Part shown: positions 13,476 to 24,132 of the stretch, piece by piece
How positions within the stretch are numbered: the first letter of the stretch is position 1
Layout of the letters: every line of letters starts with the position of its first letter
Assembly: GCA_037013685.1 (NCBI GenBank)
Contig: CM072887.1
Location: forward strand, 87,006,347-87,070,346
Direction of reading: 5' to 3'
Length of the DNA stretch: 64,000 nucleotides
Source of the DNA: Acridotheres tristis
Taxonomy: Eukaryota; Chordata; Aves; Passeriformes; Sturnidae
Translations under genes and position numbers: made by a program
Notes under the pieces: generated by a model
The model's database searches: none
Seen by the model: the letters and a program-made list of their open reading frames with translations, nothing else
Told to the model about the DNA's origin: nothing

Positions 13476-14414
13476 TTATCAGCATTGAATTAAAAAGATG
13501 TTTATAGGTAGTAGTGTCTTTAAGGATATAAAGAAGCGCAAAATATATAGGTTAATGTAGATTATCAGCTGTAAGAATAGCTATAAGGCTATTAGAAAGC
13601 TGTGAAGTACAGGACATTTTTCATGAGCTTATTTTGACATTAAAAAGGAGGTTGTTTTTTGGTTTTTTTTTCTGAAACAAATTATACTACTGTAGTGTGT
13701 AGCTACTTCCTTGTACTTCGTTCAGTATAGGTATGTCTTGAAACATCATGTACTCTTTCTTGGGACTAGATATTTACGAAACATCAGCAGCATAATTATG
13801 CTCATGTGCTGGGCTCTGAACTCGTGCAATTAAATATTCATCAGGATAGATACCCTGACTCTAGCTATACTTGTAGCAGCTATGAAAGATTAATTCAGTC
13901 TTACATTTCTTTTTAATGGAAGAGGCAAAACGAGTATTTCTGCCGAAAACTTCAGGTTTTAAGTTTAGAAATTATAATCCTTACTATGATTTTTAAGGAG
14001 CCCATAAGATAAATTATCCATAAAGAGTTATATTTTTTAATTAAACCATTCTTTTTCAAGAGACTTGTCTCAGTATCTTCCTTTGGGAGTATTTGGCTGT
14101 CTTTACCTCATCATTTTAAAATACACTGTTTCTTAACTGAATGTGCAGCAGATAATCTGCATGCTAAAACTGAGGGTATTGCATAGCAGAATGGTGAAGT
14201 TTTGCAGATCCTGTTCTGTATTATAAATTTGATTTGGATTTTCTATTTTATTGATTTTAAGATTTTTAAATTATATTTTTACCTAAGGGAGTAATAGTTT
14301 ATGTAAGGCAATTTCTAGAATTCATTTATACAGCAATATTCCAAAAGAGAGGGGTTAAAGCAGCAACACAGAAATTCCAATTTCTGTCCCCTTGCAGGTC
14401 CCTTTATTTTAGTG

Positions 14415-14458
14415 GGGTTTTTTTGGTTGGTTTTTTTGGTTGGTTTAGGGGTTTTTTT
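14415..14458 (+). repeat. T/G-rich tract with spaced GG pairs
   Basis: Alternating T7 runs and GGTTGG words bounded by GGGG at each end. Low complexity; could form a two-layer G-quadruplex in the sense transcript, but this is only a pattern reading. Confidence 0.7.
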
Positions 14459-15469
14459 ATCCTTTTCCTTTTGTTTGTTTTTTAATTTTTTTTATTTTCC
14501 CCCACATTTTCCTCTTACAAAATGTACCTACATTATTAATGAAGTTTAGTCTCAGCACCAGTGTGGAATCTGGAGGGTAAACTCAGTCAGCAAGTTTGAA
14601 GTCCTAATCCTTGTAAAGCCATTATGAATAACAGATGATATTAAGAGGAGGGCACAGTAAATGGTACCTGTTCCAACAATTGCTGTAAATGTGATCTCAT
14701 TGATTCTGTGTTTTTCCCTTTGTATTTTACAGAGCACATTGATTTAGAAGATGTCTTTGGCTTATAACTATTAGTGTTAGAAGAATAGAAAAATGTACAA
14801 AAAGATTTGGGGATGGTATGAAATTAAAGCCATTATCTATTTTATTATCAGATTAGGGATTTCCAAATAAAATAAATAATTTTATTTTTAATAATAATGG
14901 TGCTGCAGTTATCACACGCTATATTGTATAAATAGGGGTCTTTTCTGAATTTCATTAATAGATTTTTCTCCAGCTAAACTCTCTAGAAATTTAGAAAAGA
15001 AATCGTGACCAGGCCTAAACTCTAACAAACACAGCAGGATCAGGGTCATATCTTTAAACAGATTTCCTGGGCCTCCTTAGGAAGGAGAAGGAGCAAGCAA
15101 GGCCTCAGTTCTAGCTCACTGTTGGCTTGGCCTTTAACTTGGCTAAAAGAAATGTCACTTGTAATGCATTTTCAGGTCCTTGCATGACAGTCAATGGCAG
15201 TTGCCTGTGGAAAGATGGAAGGACAGAAGAGCTGACATTCAATAATCCTTTCTGTTTTGAAACAATAATTAGCTGTCACACAGCTATGCTGCCAGTGAGC
15301 TGACTGCTGCAGTGGACTTTGAATACAGTGATCAGCCTGTGAAAAGCTAGATAAAATGGAAGGAAGCTAAAAAAAAAGGAATTTCTGACAAAAGAATTTA
15401 GACAAACATAAAGTAAGTAAATGTGTCCATTATTGTGTATTATAGTGGATGAGACACTCTAGACAGAAA

Positions 15470-16005
15470 AGAGCAGCTTCAGGTTCACAAGCATTGGTCT
15501 TCATGGGGGACTTCAACATTCACATCTGTTGGAGGGACAACGCAGCAGGGCAAATGTGTTCCTGGAATGCACTGAGGATAACTTCCTTCTCCAAGTGTTA
15601 GAGAAGCCATTGGGAGACACTCTATGCTGGACTTTGTTCTCACCAACAGGGAGGGGCTGGTAGGAAAGGTCAAGCGCAAGGCTGGCCTGGGCTGCAGTGA
15701 TCATGAAATGATGGAGGGAGTTCAAGAACCTTAGGGCAGGGGGAAGAGTGCAGAGCAAGGTCTGGCCTGGACTTTAGGAGAGCAGACTTTGGTCTCTCCA
15801 GGGAACTGCTTGGTGGAGTGCAGTGGGATAGAGCCCTGCAATGAAAAGGGGCCCGACAGTCATAGTTAATAATCAAAGATCATCTCTCCCAGTCAGGCAT
15901 TCCAATGAAGAGGAAGTCAACATGATGTCCATGTCAGGGGGCTTGGAATTAGATCTTTAAGGTCCCTTCCAACCTAAACCATTTTATGAGTCTGTGATTT
16001 TATTT
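15470..16005 (+). mobile_element. CR1 retrotransposon, endonuclease part fused to 3' UTR
   Basis: Sense orientation. At 15499-15540 the frame reads VFMGDFNIHICWRDN, the CR1 endonuclease GDFN motif; frameshifts then split the rest, with FLECTEDNFLLQV, LDFVLTNREGLVG and LGCSDHEMM (the SDH motif) in successive pieces. It stays alignable to about 15925 (matches the LIxKDHLxQ region). It then passes straight into the CR1 3' end: GATGTCCATGTCAGGGGG, GGTCCCTTCCAACCTAAACC and a degraded ATTCTATG-type terminus. The reverse transcriptase is missing. The copy is broken and inactive. Confidence 0.85.
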
Positions 16006-16684
16006 TGTATCAGTAAGAAAAGGAAGTTCATCTGGTGTTCTGTTCATTGAGCCAACAGAAATTGCAGTGCTGAAGTCAATACCCTGTTCTTGGAATAAGC
16101 CTATTTTATTTCATTTAACAATTTTTCTATAGTAAACATAGCTCTGTTACTTGACTTTTAAAGAGAGAGCTCCTTTCAGGATATACAAAATAAGTGAAGG
16201 CTGCATTCACTGGCTAATTGGTATTAAATTAAATCATCCAGTCATTCTAATTTGCAATATAAGGTAGAATTTGTGTTTTAAGTGCATAAAGCCAGGGAAA
16301 TTTGTCAAGAATAAAAAATTATTTATAAAACACTTGTTTCTTTGTCTAATTACAAGTCACTTGAAATTAGTGTTTTTTGTATGTGAAAGTCCATCTGCAT
16401 TTTGCATACAGATACATTTCTGCGTGTTTATACCTTCTCTGCCTTTTGTGGGGCTTTTTTTGCATGTTCATGCTCTTTATGACCACCTTCACTGCCCATA
16501 CATACACATTTTTCTGTCCATAAATTATGGGTAGTTGTCCAGACCCATGTGTTCAATTTTTCAGCATTCCAGTGATAATGCAGAACAATTCACTGAAATG
16601 CCATCCACGGAATTTCTGGTTTGAGTGGTTTGCCAGCTCAGTCAAAACACAAAGTTTCAGAAAGTTTCACTGTTTGCATTTCAG
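16006..16684 (+). other. KHDRBS2 intron just upstream of the first exon
   Basis: AT-rich intron ending in the acceptor CTGTTTGCATTTCAG. The open frames at 16271-16718 are chance frames, the last running into the exon. No repeat recognised. Confidence 0.6.
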
Positions 16685-16812
16685 GATTATAATGATGAAA
16701 TTCGCCAGGAGCAGCTGAGAGAACTCTCGTATTTGAACGGTTCTGAGGATTCATCACGTGGACGGGGCATTCGAGGAAGAGGGATCCGTGTGCCACCTGC
16801 AGCTCCTTCAAG
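16685..16812 (+). CDS. KHDRBS2: KHDRBS2 (SLM-1) internal coding exon, start of the RG-rich region
   Basis: This exon encodes 42 complete codons plus two bases (AG) of a split arginine codon. It begins DYNDEIRQEQLREL, continues YLNGSEDSSRGRG and ends in RG/RGI repeats then PPAAPS. From memory this matches KHDRBS2, where it follows the KH/QUA2 RNA-binding module. The paralogue KHDRBS3 has DYNDEIRQAQLQEL and then diverges, so KHDRBS2 is the better fit. KHDRBS2 is a nuclear STAR-family protein that binds A/U-rich RNA and regulates alternative splicing, mainly in neurons; arginines in RG repeats are typical methylation sites. The acceptor is a pyrimidine-rich tract ending TTTCAG and the donor is AAG|GTATGG. 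The open frame runs on upstream through the acceptor by chance, so the exon start rests on the splice site and family alignment. The KH-domain exons lie outside the window. Confidence 0.95.
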
Positions 16813-16881
16813 GTATGGTAACCTGAACTGTTATGTTAATATCTTTACAAAGTGTAAGCAATAGTAAAAAAACCCACTGTT

Positions 16882-16912
16882 AAAAAAAAAAAAAAAACAA
16901 AACAAAAAAAAA
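16882..16912 (+). repeat. A-rich run after the exon donor
   Basis: About 31 bases almost all A with two C interruptions, 70 bases past the splice donor. It could be a simple repeat or an old poly(A) tail; no retrocopy is visible upstream of it. Confidence 0.85.
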
Positions 16913-17861
16913 GACAGTTACATACATGTCCTGGTCAGTAAACCAAAATATTTGTTTTCTGTGTGATCTGTATTGTTGTAGATTTTCTGATGTACAGTTT
17001 ACAGGGTACAGTGGGTGACAACAAATGAGAGCAGATTATGAAGACAGGAAAAGGATATTTCTGAAAAAGAATACTTTTATGCTAGTACTAAGGCATTATG
17101 GTCAGTAACATAAAATGTTTGGTCAAAATAATAGTGTAGTCAGAGAAGGCCACATAGTCTAGGAAGAATTTTATTTTCCAAATAATTACTTTTCATACAT
17201 ATTGCAGCTATACTGTATGTATATACAAATGTACCTATACATATAAACTGCATTATATGTTATTTGTTGATGGGTTATCAGTTTTAAGTGAATTTGATTG
17301 GCATAATCTAAAAACATTGAGATGTGAATATGTCCAAGTATTTTTTCGTATCTAAATAATATAAATCTCTGCTTGTTATTAAGGCCAGTGTAAAATCTTA
17401 GAACATTCTCTCAGACTTGTTTTTCACTGTGAACCCTTAAGAACTTCATTGCTCCAGGCATCTAAGTTACCTAGCTACTTCTAGTCTTCTCTCCAAAGAG
17501 GTCATTTCAAGATAAGTCCTAAAAAAATGGACTCTTATTTTGAAAGAAATAGGATATGGGGATACCTTATGTTATGCTGACAGAGGAGTTCTGCAGTAAG
17601 TGAATGGGCTGATCTTTCCTATGACCTCTGAGGTTTTGTCCCTGAAGGCATCTATCATGTTTACCGTCAGTTTTTCCTACATGAGCTTTTTAGTTGGTAG
17701 TATGATGCACTTACACAGAATATTTTTGCAGCTGGCATTCATGACCATCTTCTACTCAAAGAGTTTCTGGGCTCAGTCTTCTTTACATCCAAGATCTCTG
17801 AAGAGCTTGACTTAATAATGATGATCAGAATGTCACCACAGCAAACTTGCAGCTTTTAAAT

Positions 17862-17975
17862 TGGTTTCAAAGCACCCAAGAAAGATGTCCCTGCCCAAGG
17901 CATGAGGTTTTGACAAGAAGATCTCTGAAGGTACCTTCCAACACAAACCATTCAGTGGTTCTGCAAGTCTAAAAT
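17862..17975 (+). mobile_element. CR1 3' terminal fragment
   Basis: Contains GATGTCCCTGCCCAAGGCAT, then GATCTCTGAAGGTACCTTCC and AACACAAACCATTCAGTGG, which follow the CR1 3' UTR and its ATTCTATG-type end. Only about 110 bases are kept. Sense orientation inside the 2-kb intron. The left boundary is approximate. Confidence 0.8.
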
Positions 17976-18885
17976 CTCCTAACTGAAACCTGTAGTAAAG
18001 TAATGAACATTGAAACCTAATGCAATGGGTTTGTTCGTCTCAGCAGGGAACAAACCACAGTTCCTACTGCTGCAGGAAATCTCAGTTTCATTCACAACTG
18101 TGCTGTCATGCATAGTTGCTATACCTGGCATTCACAGTCTTCCAAAAAGACAGCACACCCAGGAGCATACTGCTCTGAAACAAAACTCACAGGCTGCTGC
18201 CCTGATTTATGACCCCTCTATTTCATCGTATGGTTTTTTAAACGGTAACAGCTTCTTCTGATTTACTAGTTTGTACAGCAAGGAAGATACAGCATAAATA
18301 GCCAGGTGGATGCTAAACCTCTTTCCATGCTTGTCTATATGCTCTCTTCTCTCTGTGCAGTGGGGGAAAGTAGAATCCCACACTACCAGTCCTTTGTGCT
18401 GAACTAAATTAGACAGGAAAAAAAGTTATTCCTCTCCTTTTATATTCTTCATCTACTTTGCCTTGCAAGTTTCTGCTGTCCTGCAATATCTTCTGACAAT
18501 CCATTTCTCCCACCCACCACTAAACATGAAAATTAGGGTGATGACTGCTCTTGTAAAATAGTTTGAAACTAACAGAAGAAGTTTCTCATTTTCTTCATCT
18601 TCTAGAACTGCTTTGGAGTTTCTGCAACCCTGTGAATTATAATGATTCAGAATTTTATTATCACCAGCAACAAGAGGATCAGGTGCAAAAGGCACTAGAT
18701 GGTTTAAAAATAATGCCTTTCCATAATATGAGTTCTGCCTGAGATATTGCCTAAAAGTGCTTGACATTGTAGCTGCCAAAACCCCAGAGTTATATGATGC
18801 TTTAAATAGCAGTAAAGACGTGAGAGCCTTTAAGTCTTCCCTCGGTGTACACGCCAGAGCGCTCATTGCCTTTTGCTCCCCGCAG

Positions 18886-19081
18886 GGGCCGTGGGGGTGC
18901 CATTCCTCCGCCGCTGCCAGGACGAGGTGCCCAGGCACCCCGAGGAGCGCCGGTGACGCGTGGAGCGCTCCCTGTCCCGCCGGTGGCCAGAGGCGTTCCC
19001 ACCCCTCGAGCCAGAGGCGCCCCGTCTGTGCCGGGCTACAGAGCACCCCCGCCGCCCGCACACGAGGCCTACGAGGACTAT
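18886..19081 (+). CDS. KHDRBS2: KHDRBS2 (SLM-1) internal coding exon, RGG/proline-rich region
   Basis: The first base completes the arginine split with the previous exon; 65 whole codons follow, so the exon ends in phase 0. The order is RGRGGAIPPPLPGRG, a variable APRGAP segment, VTRGALPVPPVARGVP, TPRARGAPSVPGY, then RAPPPPAHEAYEDY. Family knowledge: the RGG motifs are arginine-methylation and RNA-contact sites, the proline runs are candidate SH3/WW ligands, and the closing tyrosines start the Tyr-rich tail. The acceptor is TTTTGCTCCCCGCAG and the donor TAT|GTAAGT, both strong. The exon is far richer in GC and CpG than the intron on both sides. Compared with the mammalian protein as I remember it, the segment after PPPLPGRG (AQAPRGAP) is changed while the rest is nearly identical. 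The next coding exon (GYDDGYGG-like tail) was not found by eye in the remaining 44.9 kb. Confidence 0.95.
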
Positions 19082-22026
19082 GTAAGTAAATGCCTCCCTT
19101 CACAACGTGCGAGCCGAGCTCTGTGATGAACATCAAGTCCTTCCCAGATGGGATAGTCCAGGCAGAAAGCTCCTTTCTCTAACGCTTTTCCCCTGCAGGT
19201 GAACGACAGCCTGGGTGATGCAGTGTGTCTGCAGGCTTGTGCTGGGTGATGTGGCTTTGTAGATTTGTTCATAGCTTAGTTTTGGATATGAGACATCACA
19301 CTGGATAGTTCTCGGGGTGTCAGAAAAGAGCAGTACAGATATTCTAAAATTTGTGTTGTATACTTAAAGTCAGTTTTTACGGTAACCGAGTTCCTAAGAA
19401 TAACAGCATATATCCTTTGTGAGAAAATGGGCGGGGGAGGTGAGGCATGTTGGTCTTCCAAATCCTTTCTATTACATATTTGTATTCAACACTGTGTTAC
19501 AGATGCATAATAAATAGAAATTCAGGTCGTTTTCATGAAAGTTGGTACAATAATGTGTCTTTAGCCAGGAGCAGTACTAACTGACTGCCACTTTTTCTTA
19601 TGAGCTGTTAAAAATAATTGTGCTGTACACATCAAAGCTTTCAAGTCATCCTCATTAATGTTTCCTTCTGGAACTATCACCATAACAACAGATATCCAAA
19701 TAGAGAAGAAAGTGCTATCAAATATGATGTCTGAATTTTTCCAGCTTGGCAAGTCCAAGAGTAAGATGAACATCCAATCTATTCCCTAATCCTACTACCA
19801 GGGAAAGATGCACTTTTATTCAATTAATAGTCTTCCTAGAACAGAAGAAGGGAAAATGAAACAGAAATTATTCTTTGTTGTTAAAGCTTCACTCAGCCAT
19901 GTGTATTTGTAGTGTAGAGCCTAGATCACTGTCATTTTAAATCAGGGATGCACATTCCGTTAATTCTGAGAATCACAACTGACCAACAGCAGCAAAACAG
20001 GAGGGGAAAAAGTCACTCCTTATTTACATGAATATTATTTACCTCAACACAGTTTCCATTAATGAATGAACTAAAAATCCTGCTAAGAAATGGAATTTCA
20101 AAACTATACGATTCCTTGACAGACAGTTTATTATTGTCTGTTAGTATCAAAATGTATGAGACCTTCCTTTCTGTGCAGATATAGAACCCTTGTAATGTAA
20201 GATCAGAACTATAATTAAAGTGATTTCTTTTTTTTATTTACAGGACTAGTAAATGTCCTAGAGTATTAAGTATGTTTTAGGGAGCATTTCTTGCACTTTT
20301 TCTGGATGGTAAATATATGGAAAGCAGGAGGAGAAATTGAGGCAGCTAGATTATCAAGATTAGGAATGCATTCATCCAGTTCCCCCTATTTTTGAAATGC
20401 CTACACTCTCAGGAGCACAAAACATACACACAATTAAAAGAGTCAGTTTAATTTATGATACATTAGTCCAGTAAAAACAAACATATGTGTTTGTGGCTTT
20501 CTTTCTCCTTCTTATCTAGCAGCAAAAAACGTGCTGCCTTATAAGTCAAAATTCACATGGTTTGGAGATCTTTCATCTCCTCTGTCCTTTCAACACCTAT
20601 ATTCCATAGCTAGGAACATATGAGATTGCTATCATGCACCAGTTTGCAATGAAAATTTCTTGTCTTATTATAATAGTTTGTAAGTTCAATCTAAATAATT
20701 TTGGTATCTTGTGGGCTGAGATAAGAACTAGAACTCTGATGCTGTGCTGGTAGAAGGAAAAGTTCACTGTCACATATCTGAATATAATATTGTAAATGAT
20801 GTTTTAGGGAAAATACTTTTTTTTTTTTTTTTCAGAAAGTAATCAAGTAATCAACACAGTTTTTCTTCCTAAATAAACCATTTAATAAATCAGATACCTG
20901 GCTGGATACTAAAAGCAAGTGAATCTATTTGTTGACCTGCAGCAAATGTCATGTGTAATTGTTGTTCTTTCCCACTTAATCCTACAGATTTAAAACTAAT
21001 TTATAATGAATAATTTATCCAATTTACTTTTTCTTTTCCTGCTTCTAACCCACAAGTGTATTAGAATTTCCTTATGAGTTTATATTTTTCATTTTTGATT
21101 ACAGTATTTCACAACATTTTTTTCGTACTATTTGCAATCACTATTGGTTTGATAAGTGGTACATATGAATATATGAATGCACTGTCATTGATTGTGAGTA
21201 TCTCTATTCTGTATTTTTGTTTGCTCTAATGAAATATAGTCACTTGAATGTTGATCTGAAAGTGAATTCAAGAAATAGAATCAAATGGCTACAGCGAGTT
21301 TTAAAAAATGTTTAGACAGCATTTCCTGAAAAAAAATCTTTAGCCGTTTGCTGAGCACTACTAATCAGAGATTGTATTGACTATTTGACCTTGAAACATC
21401 TAGCTGTTCAAATTGGTTTGGATAAGCATTTAAAAGTTTGGATTATCCAATATATAAATATTTTGAGGTTTCCTGATGGCCTTTCTGGGAATCCATAAAA
21501 GCACATGTCTGAAAGTTTCTCAAGAAAAGTCCTGTCATTGTGGTGAATATATTCATGTGCAACATTTTGAATGTCAGGCCTAGCCAGAGGAAAAAACATT
21601 TGGAACAATTTTCAGAAAAGAAGCGGGCTGGAGCAGGAAGGAGCAGTGACTCACCACATGCCTTTTTCTTTACTTTCCTCTGAAATTTGCTTTATATTGC
21701 ATGTAGCCTAGATAGTATCTTAGAGGAGCTTCTTCCCTGCAGGAAGAGGAGGTACTGACATTAGAAAATACATGCTAAGGTAAAGTATTTACCATGTGAA
21801 CCTTCTTTACTTGTAAAGCAGTTTACTGGGTGTGAATTTGGATGGAGAGCATAAGTGGCAGCTGCCGTGCAGGATCGAGAGGACTGGTCCAGGGTTTGTG
21901 ACCTGGTGTTGTGTTTTAACCGGAGCCAATAACTAAGCTGCACACAGGTGCTCACTTCCCTGGTGAAGTCAGGGAGAGATGCAGAGGTGTAAAAGTGAGA
22001 AAGATCTTGGGTTGAGACAAGATAGT
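19082..22026 (+). other. Downstream KHDRBS2 intron, first part
   Basis: Begins with the strong donor GTAAGT. AT-rich, with a 16-base T run followed by CAG at 20817-20835, which resembles an isolated splice acceptor. No exon of the KHDRBS2 tail or other gene recognised. Confidence 0.6.
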
Positions 22027-22732
22027 TGTAGTGGGTTGGCACTGGCTGGATGCTAGGCCCCCACAAAAGCACCTCTATCACTCCCCTCTGCAACTGGAAA
22101 GGGGAGAGAAAATATAAAGGTTTATGAGTTGATTTAAAAACTGGGAGAGAAATCACTCACCAAGTACTATCAAGGGCAAAATAGACTCAATTTGGGGACG
22201 TTAATTGAGTTTATTACCAACAAAAACTGAGCAGGATAATGAGAAGCAAAATAAGACCTTAAAAACACCTCCCCTCCCACGTCTCTCATCTCCCTCTCAG
22301 ATCTGCCCCCTCCCCAGGCACAGGGAGATAGGGAATGGGGATTATGGTAAATTAATCACAGGTTGTTTCTTCTGCTGCTCAGGGATAGGAGTTCTACACC
22401 TGCTCCAGCGTGGGCTCCTCTCTCCACAGGTCTGCTGATTCCTGCTAGGAGTCTGCTCCAGCACAGGCCTCCCATGGGGTCACAGTCTCCTCTCAGGCAT
22501 CCACCTGCTCCAGTGTGGGTCTCCTCCCCGGGCTGCAGGTGGATCTCTGCATCCCCATGGCCCCCATGGACTGCAGGGGCACAGCTGCCCCACCATGGGC
22601 TGCACCAGGGGCTGCAGGGGAATCTCACTCAGTTCTGGCACCTGGAGCATCTCCTGTCTCTCTTTTGGCACTGACTTTTGCACCTTTGCATCTCCTGCAC
22701 CTCCTTTGGCAGGAACACCTTTTGCTAGACTA
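22027..22732 (-). mobile_element. LTR-like interspersed repeat, copy A (truncated)
   Basis: The + strand edge TGTAGTGGGTTGGCACTGGC gives an LTR-like TG terminus, followed by CTATCACTCCCCTCTGCAAC, GAGTTTATTACCAA and several CTGCTCCAG-TGGG words. The reverse of TTTATT at 22210-22215 is an AATAAA signal, suggesting the element reads on the - strand. It shares long stretches with copy B at 51690-52766, including 88 of 89 identical bases at 22532-22620. The promoter-side part present in B is missing; the element ends at a CR1 fragment. I recall this family as abundant in songbirds and probably an endogenous retrovirus LTR; no retroviral gene is present here. Confidence 0.75.
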
Positions 22733-22808
22733 CGTTGCTCAAAGCCCCATCCAACCTGGCCTTGAGCATTTGTAGGGATAGGGCAACTTAACTGGGCAAA
22801 GCCAGTGT
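22733..22808 (-). mobile_element. Short CR1 fragment abutting LTR-like copy A
   Basis: GTTGCTCAAAGCCCCATCCA and ACCTGGCCTTGAGCATTTG match the reversed CR1 3' region also seen in the 10895 copy (AGAGCCCCATCCAACCTGGC). The terminal ~75 bases nearest the CR1 3' end are absent, so this is a scrap, not a simple insertion. Confidence 0.75.
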
Positions 22809-23977
22809 TCAGCACAGTATATTTTGATCTGAGCATCCAGAATTTTCCACTCAAGATTAAAGCTAAAACTGGAAGGGTGCCTAATCCAAATCTAAGCCAA
22901 GATTACTTTTGCTTTCAGATCCTGTTTTGGAGGCCATTTGACCTTTTATCTATATTTTTTCCTTCTGAATCAAAAGCTAGTAATGAACTGTCTAGTGATA
23001 TTTTCCTTTACATTTTTTTATAAGATATAGTGAGCCTTTCTAGGAGGTCTGATGTGAGTTTTGAAGTGACTTATCACTTGTTCCCTTACACCAGATGGAA
23101 AGAACTACCAAAAGAGAATACATTTGGGAAAATGTAAAATACACATTGCTTTTATACTTTACCTCCACCTGCATTTTCACTCTTGGATAAAAAAGAGGAC
23201 TTTTGCACAGAAAGCCACTCATCATAATATGGATACTTAGCTGAGCTTCTTGCTTTTAGAAACAAATATATAATTTGTTTGCAAGAAATAGGCCGGTCTG
23301 TCAAGACACTGTGAAGCTAGTACAGCTCCTAGGTCTAGGACAGCCAGATTAAAGAGCAATTTTAAATGCAGATATTCTCTCTTGCCTCTCAGTTCACTGA
23401 TCAAACCAGCCAGATGCACATTCTTGTTATCCTCTGGAATAAGTTGAGAGCAGTACTTTTACAAAGTCACTGGAAAAGAACCACACAATAAGATAGATTG
23501 TGCTTTTAACATCACGCTGCTCTTCCTCTCATTTCAAATTATTTAATATGAAAGCAAATGCCACATTCAACTGTTTGTTCTAAGATCAATGGTTATTTGC
23601 ATTTTTCAATAGTTTTCAAACAAACTGAAACAGCTATGTTCATGCTTCTTCAGTGCCAACATAGACAATGAAAAGACTAACAATAAGAGGCATTTGTCAC
23701 ACTTTAAGATTTTAAAAAGAATAATTAACATTTACATGTGCCTGCAATCCACAAAATTGTGGTTGCGGAGGCTTTGTTTAATAATTTAAATGGAAATTCT
23801 TGCTGCTTTTAAATCTGTTCTGTCTGCCAATCCTGAATGTAGATGGAAACTTTATGTAATAAAGACCTAAACTTCCTATTCATGGCATGTTTTCTCCTGT
23901 CCTACTGCTATAATAAATATGTTAAAGTGAGAAGTTTGTTATAGTTTTGATTTGCCAATTTAAATATACTCATTTTC
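22809..23977 (+). other. KHDRBS2 intron between LTR-like elements A and C
   Basis: About 1.2 kb of AT-rich sequence with short chance open frames on both strands. No feature recognised. Confidence 0.55.
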
Positions 23978-24043
23978 TGTTGTGAGACAGAACCAGGAGC
24001 AAAAGAGCAAGGCAGGCCTAAAACTCAAAAGGGTGTAAAAAAC

Positions 24044-24049
24044 TTTATT
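24044..24049 (-). promoter_or_regulatory. AATAAA poly(A) signal in LTR-like element C
   Basis: Reverse of TTTATT. Its position about 80 bases downstream (on the - strand) of the TATA box and near the element's end fits an LTR R region. Confidence 0.55.
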
Positions 24050-24126
24050 AACTACACAAAGAAAGAGAAAGAAAAGTAAATTCACAGTAAGATCTTCAGA
24101 CGACTCCTTCCTTCTCTCTCCCAACC

Positions 24127-24132
24127 TTTATA
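24127..24132 (-). promoter_or_regulatory. TATA box in LTR-like element C
   Basis: The - strand reads GTTATAAAGGTTGG. Spacing to the AATAAA signal is typical of a retroviral LTR promoter. Activity is inferred, not shown. Confidence 0.5.

Larger units (their letters stand above)
11567..15469 (+). other. KHDRBS2 intron with a tRNA-like hairpin and a T/G tract
   Basis: AT-rich intron. A tRNA-like or hairpin sequence lies at 13411-13475 and a T/G-rich tract at 14415-14458. The overlapping open frames at 12837-13188 exist in two + frames and one - frame at once and carry no domain. Nothing else is recognised. Confidence 0.55.
16813..18885 (+). other. KHDRBS2: KHDRBS2 intron between the two exons
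   Basis: A 2,073-bp intron with GT (GTATGG) and AG (CCCCGCAG) ends. It interrupts an arginine codon after its second base. It is AT-rich, has an A-rich run about 70 bases after the donor, and contains a sense-strand CR1 3' tail near 17862-17975. No further exon was recognised inside. Confidence 0.9.

Noticed and set aside
16685..19081. Assignment of the exons to the paralogue KHDRBS3
   Set aside because: The residues EQLREL, the GRGIRGRGIR repeat and VPGYRAPPPPAHEAY follow KHDRBS2; KHDRBS3 has AQLQEL and a different RG region.
18453..19136. 227-codon open frame on the - strand as a protein gene
   Set aside because: It lies antisense over a well-supported KHDRBS2 exon whose GC-rich codons are stop-poor in reverse, and it has no recognisable domain. 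It is kept only as a low-interest finding.
22356..22854. Overlapping open frames up to 124 codons as genes
   Set aside because: They fall in LTR-like copy A and its CR1 neighbour; the same frames recur in copy B, so they come from repeat sequence.
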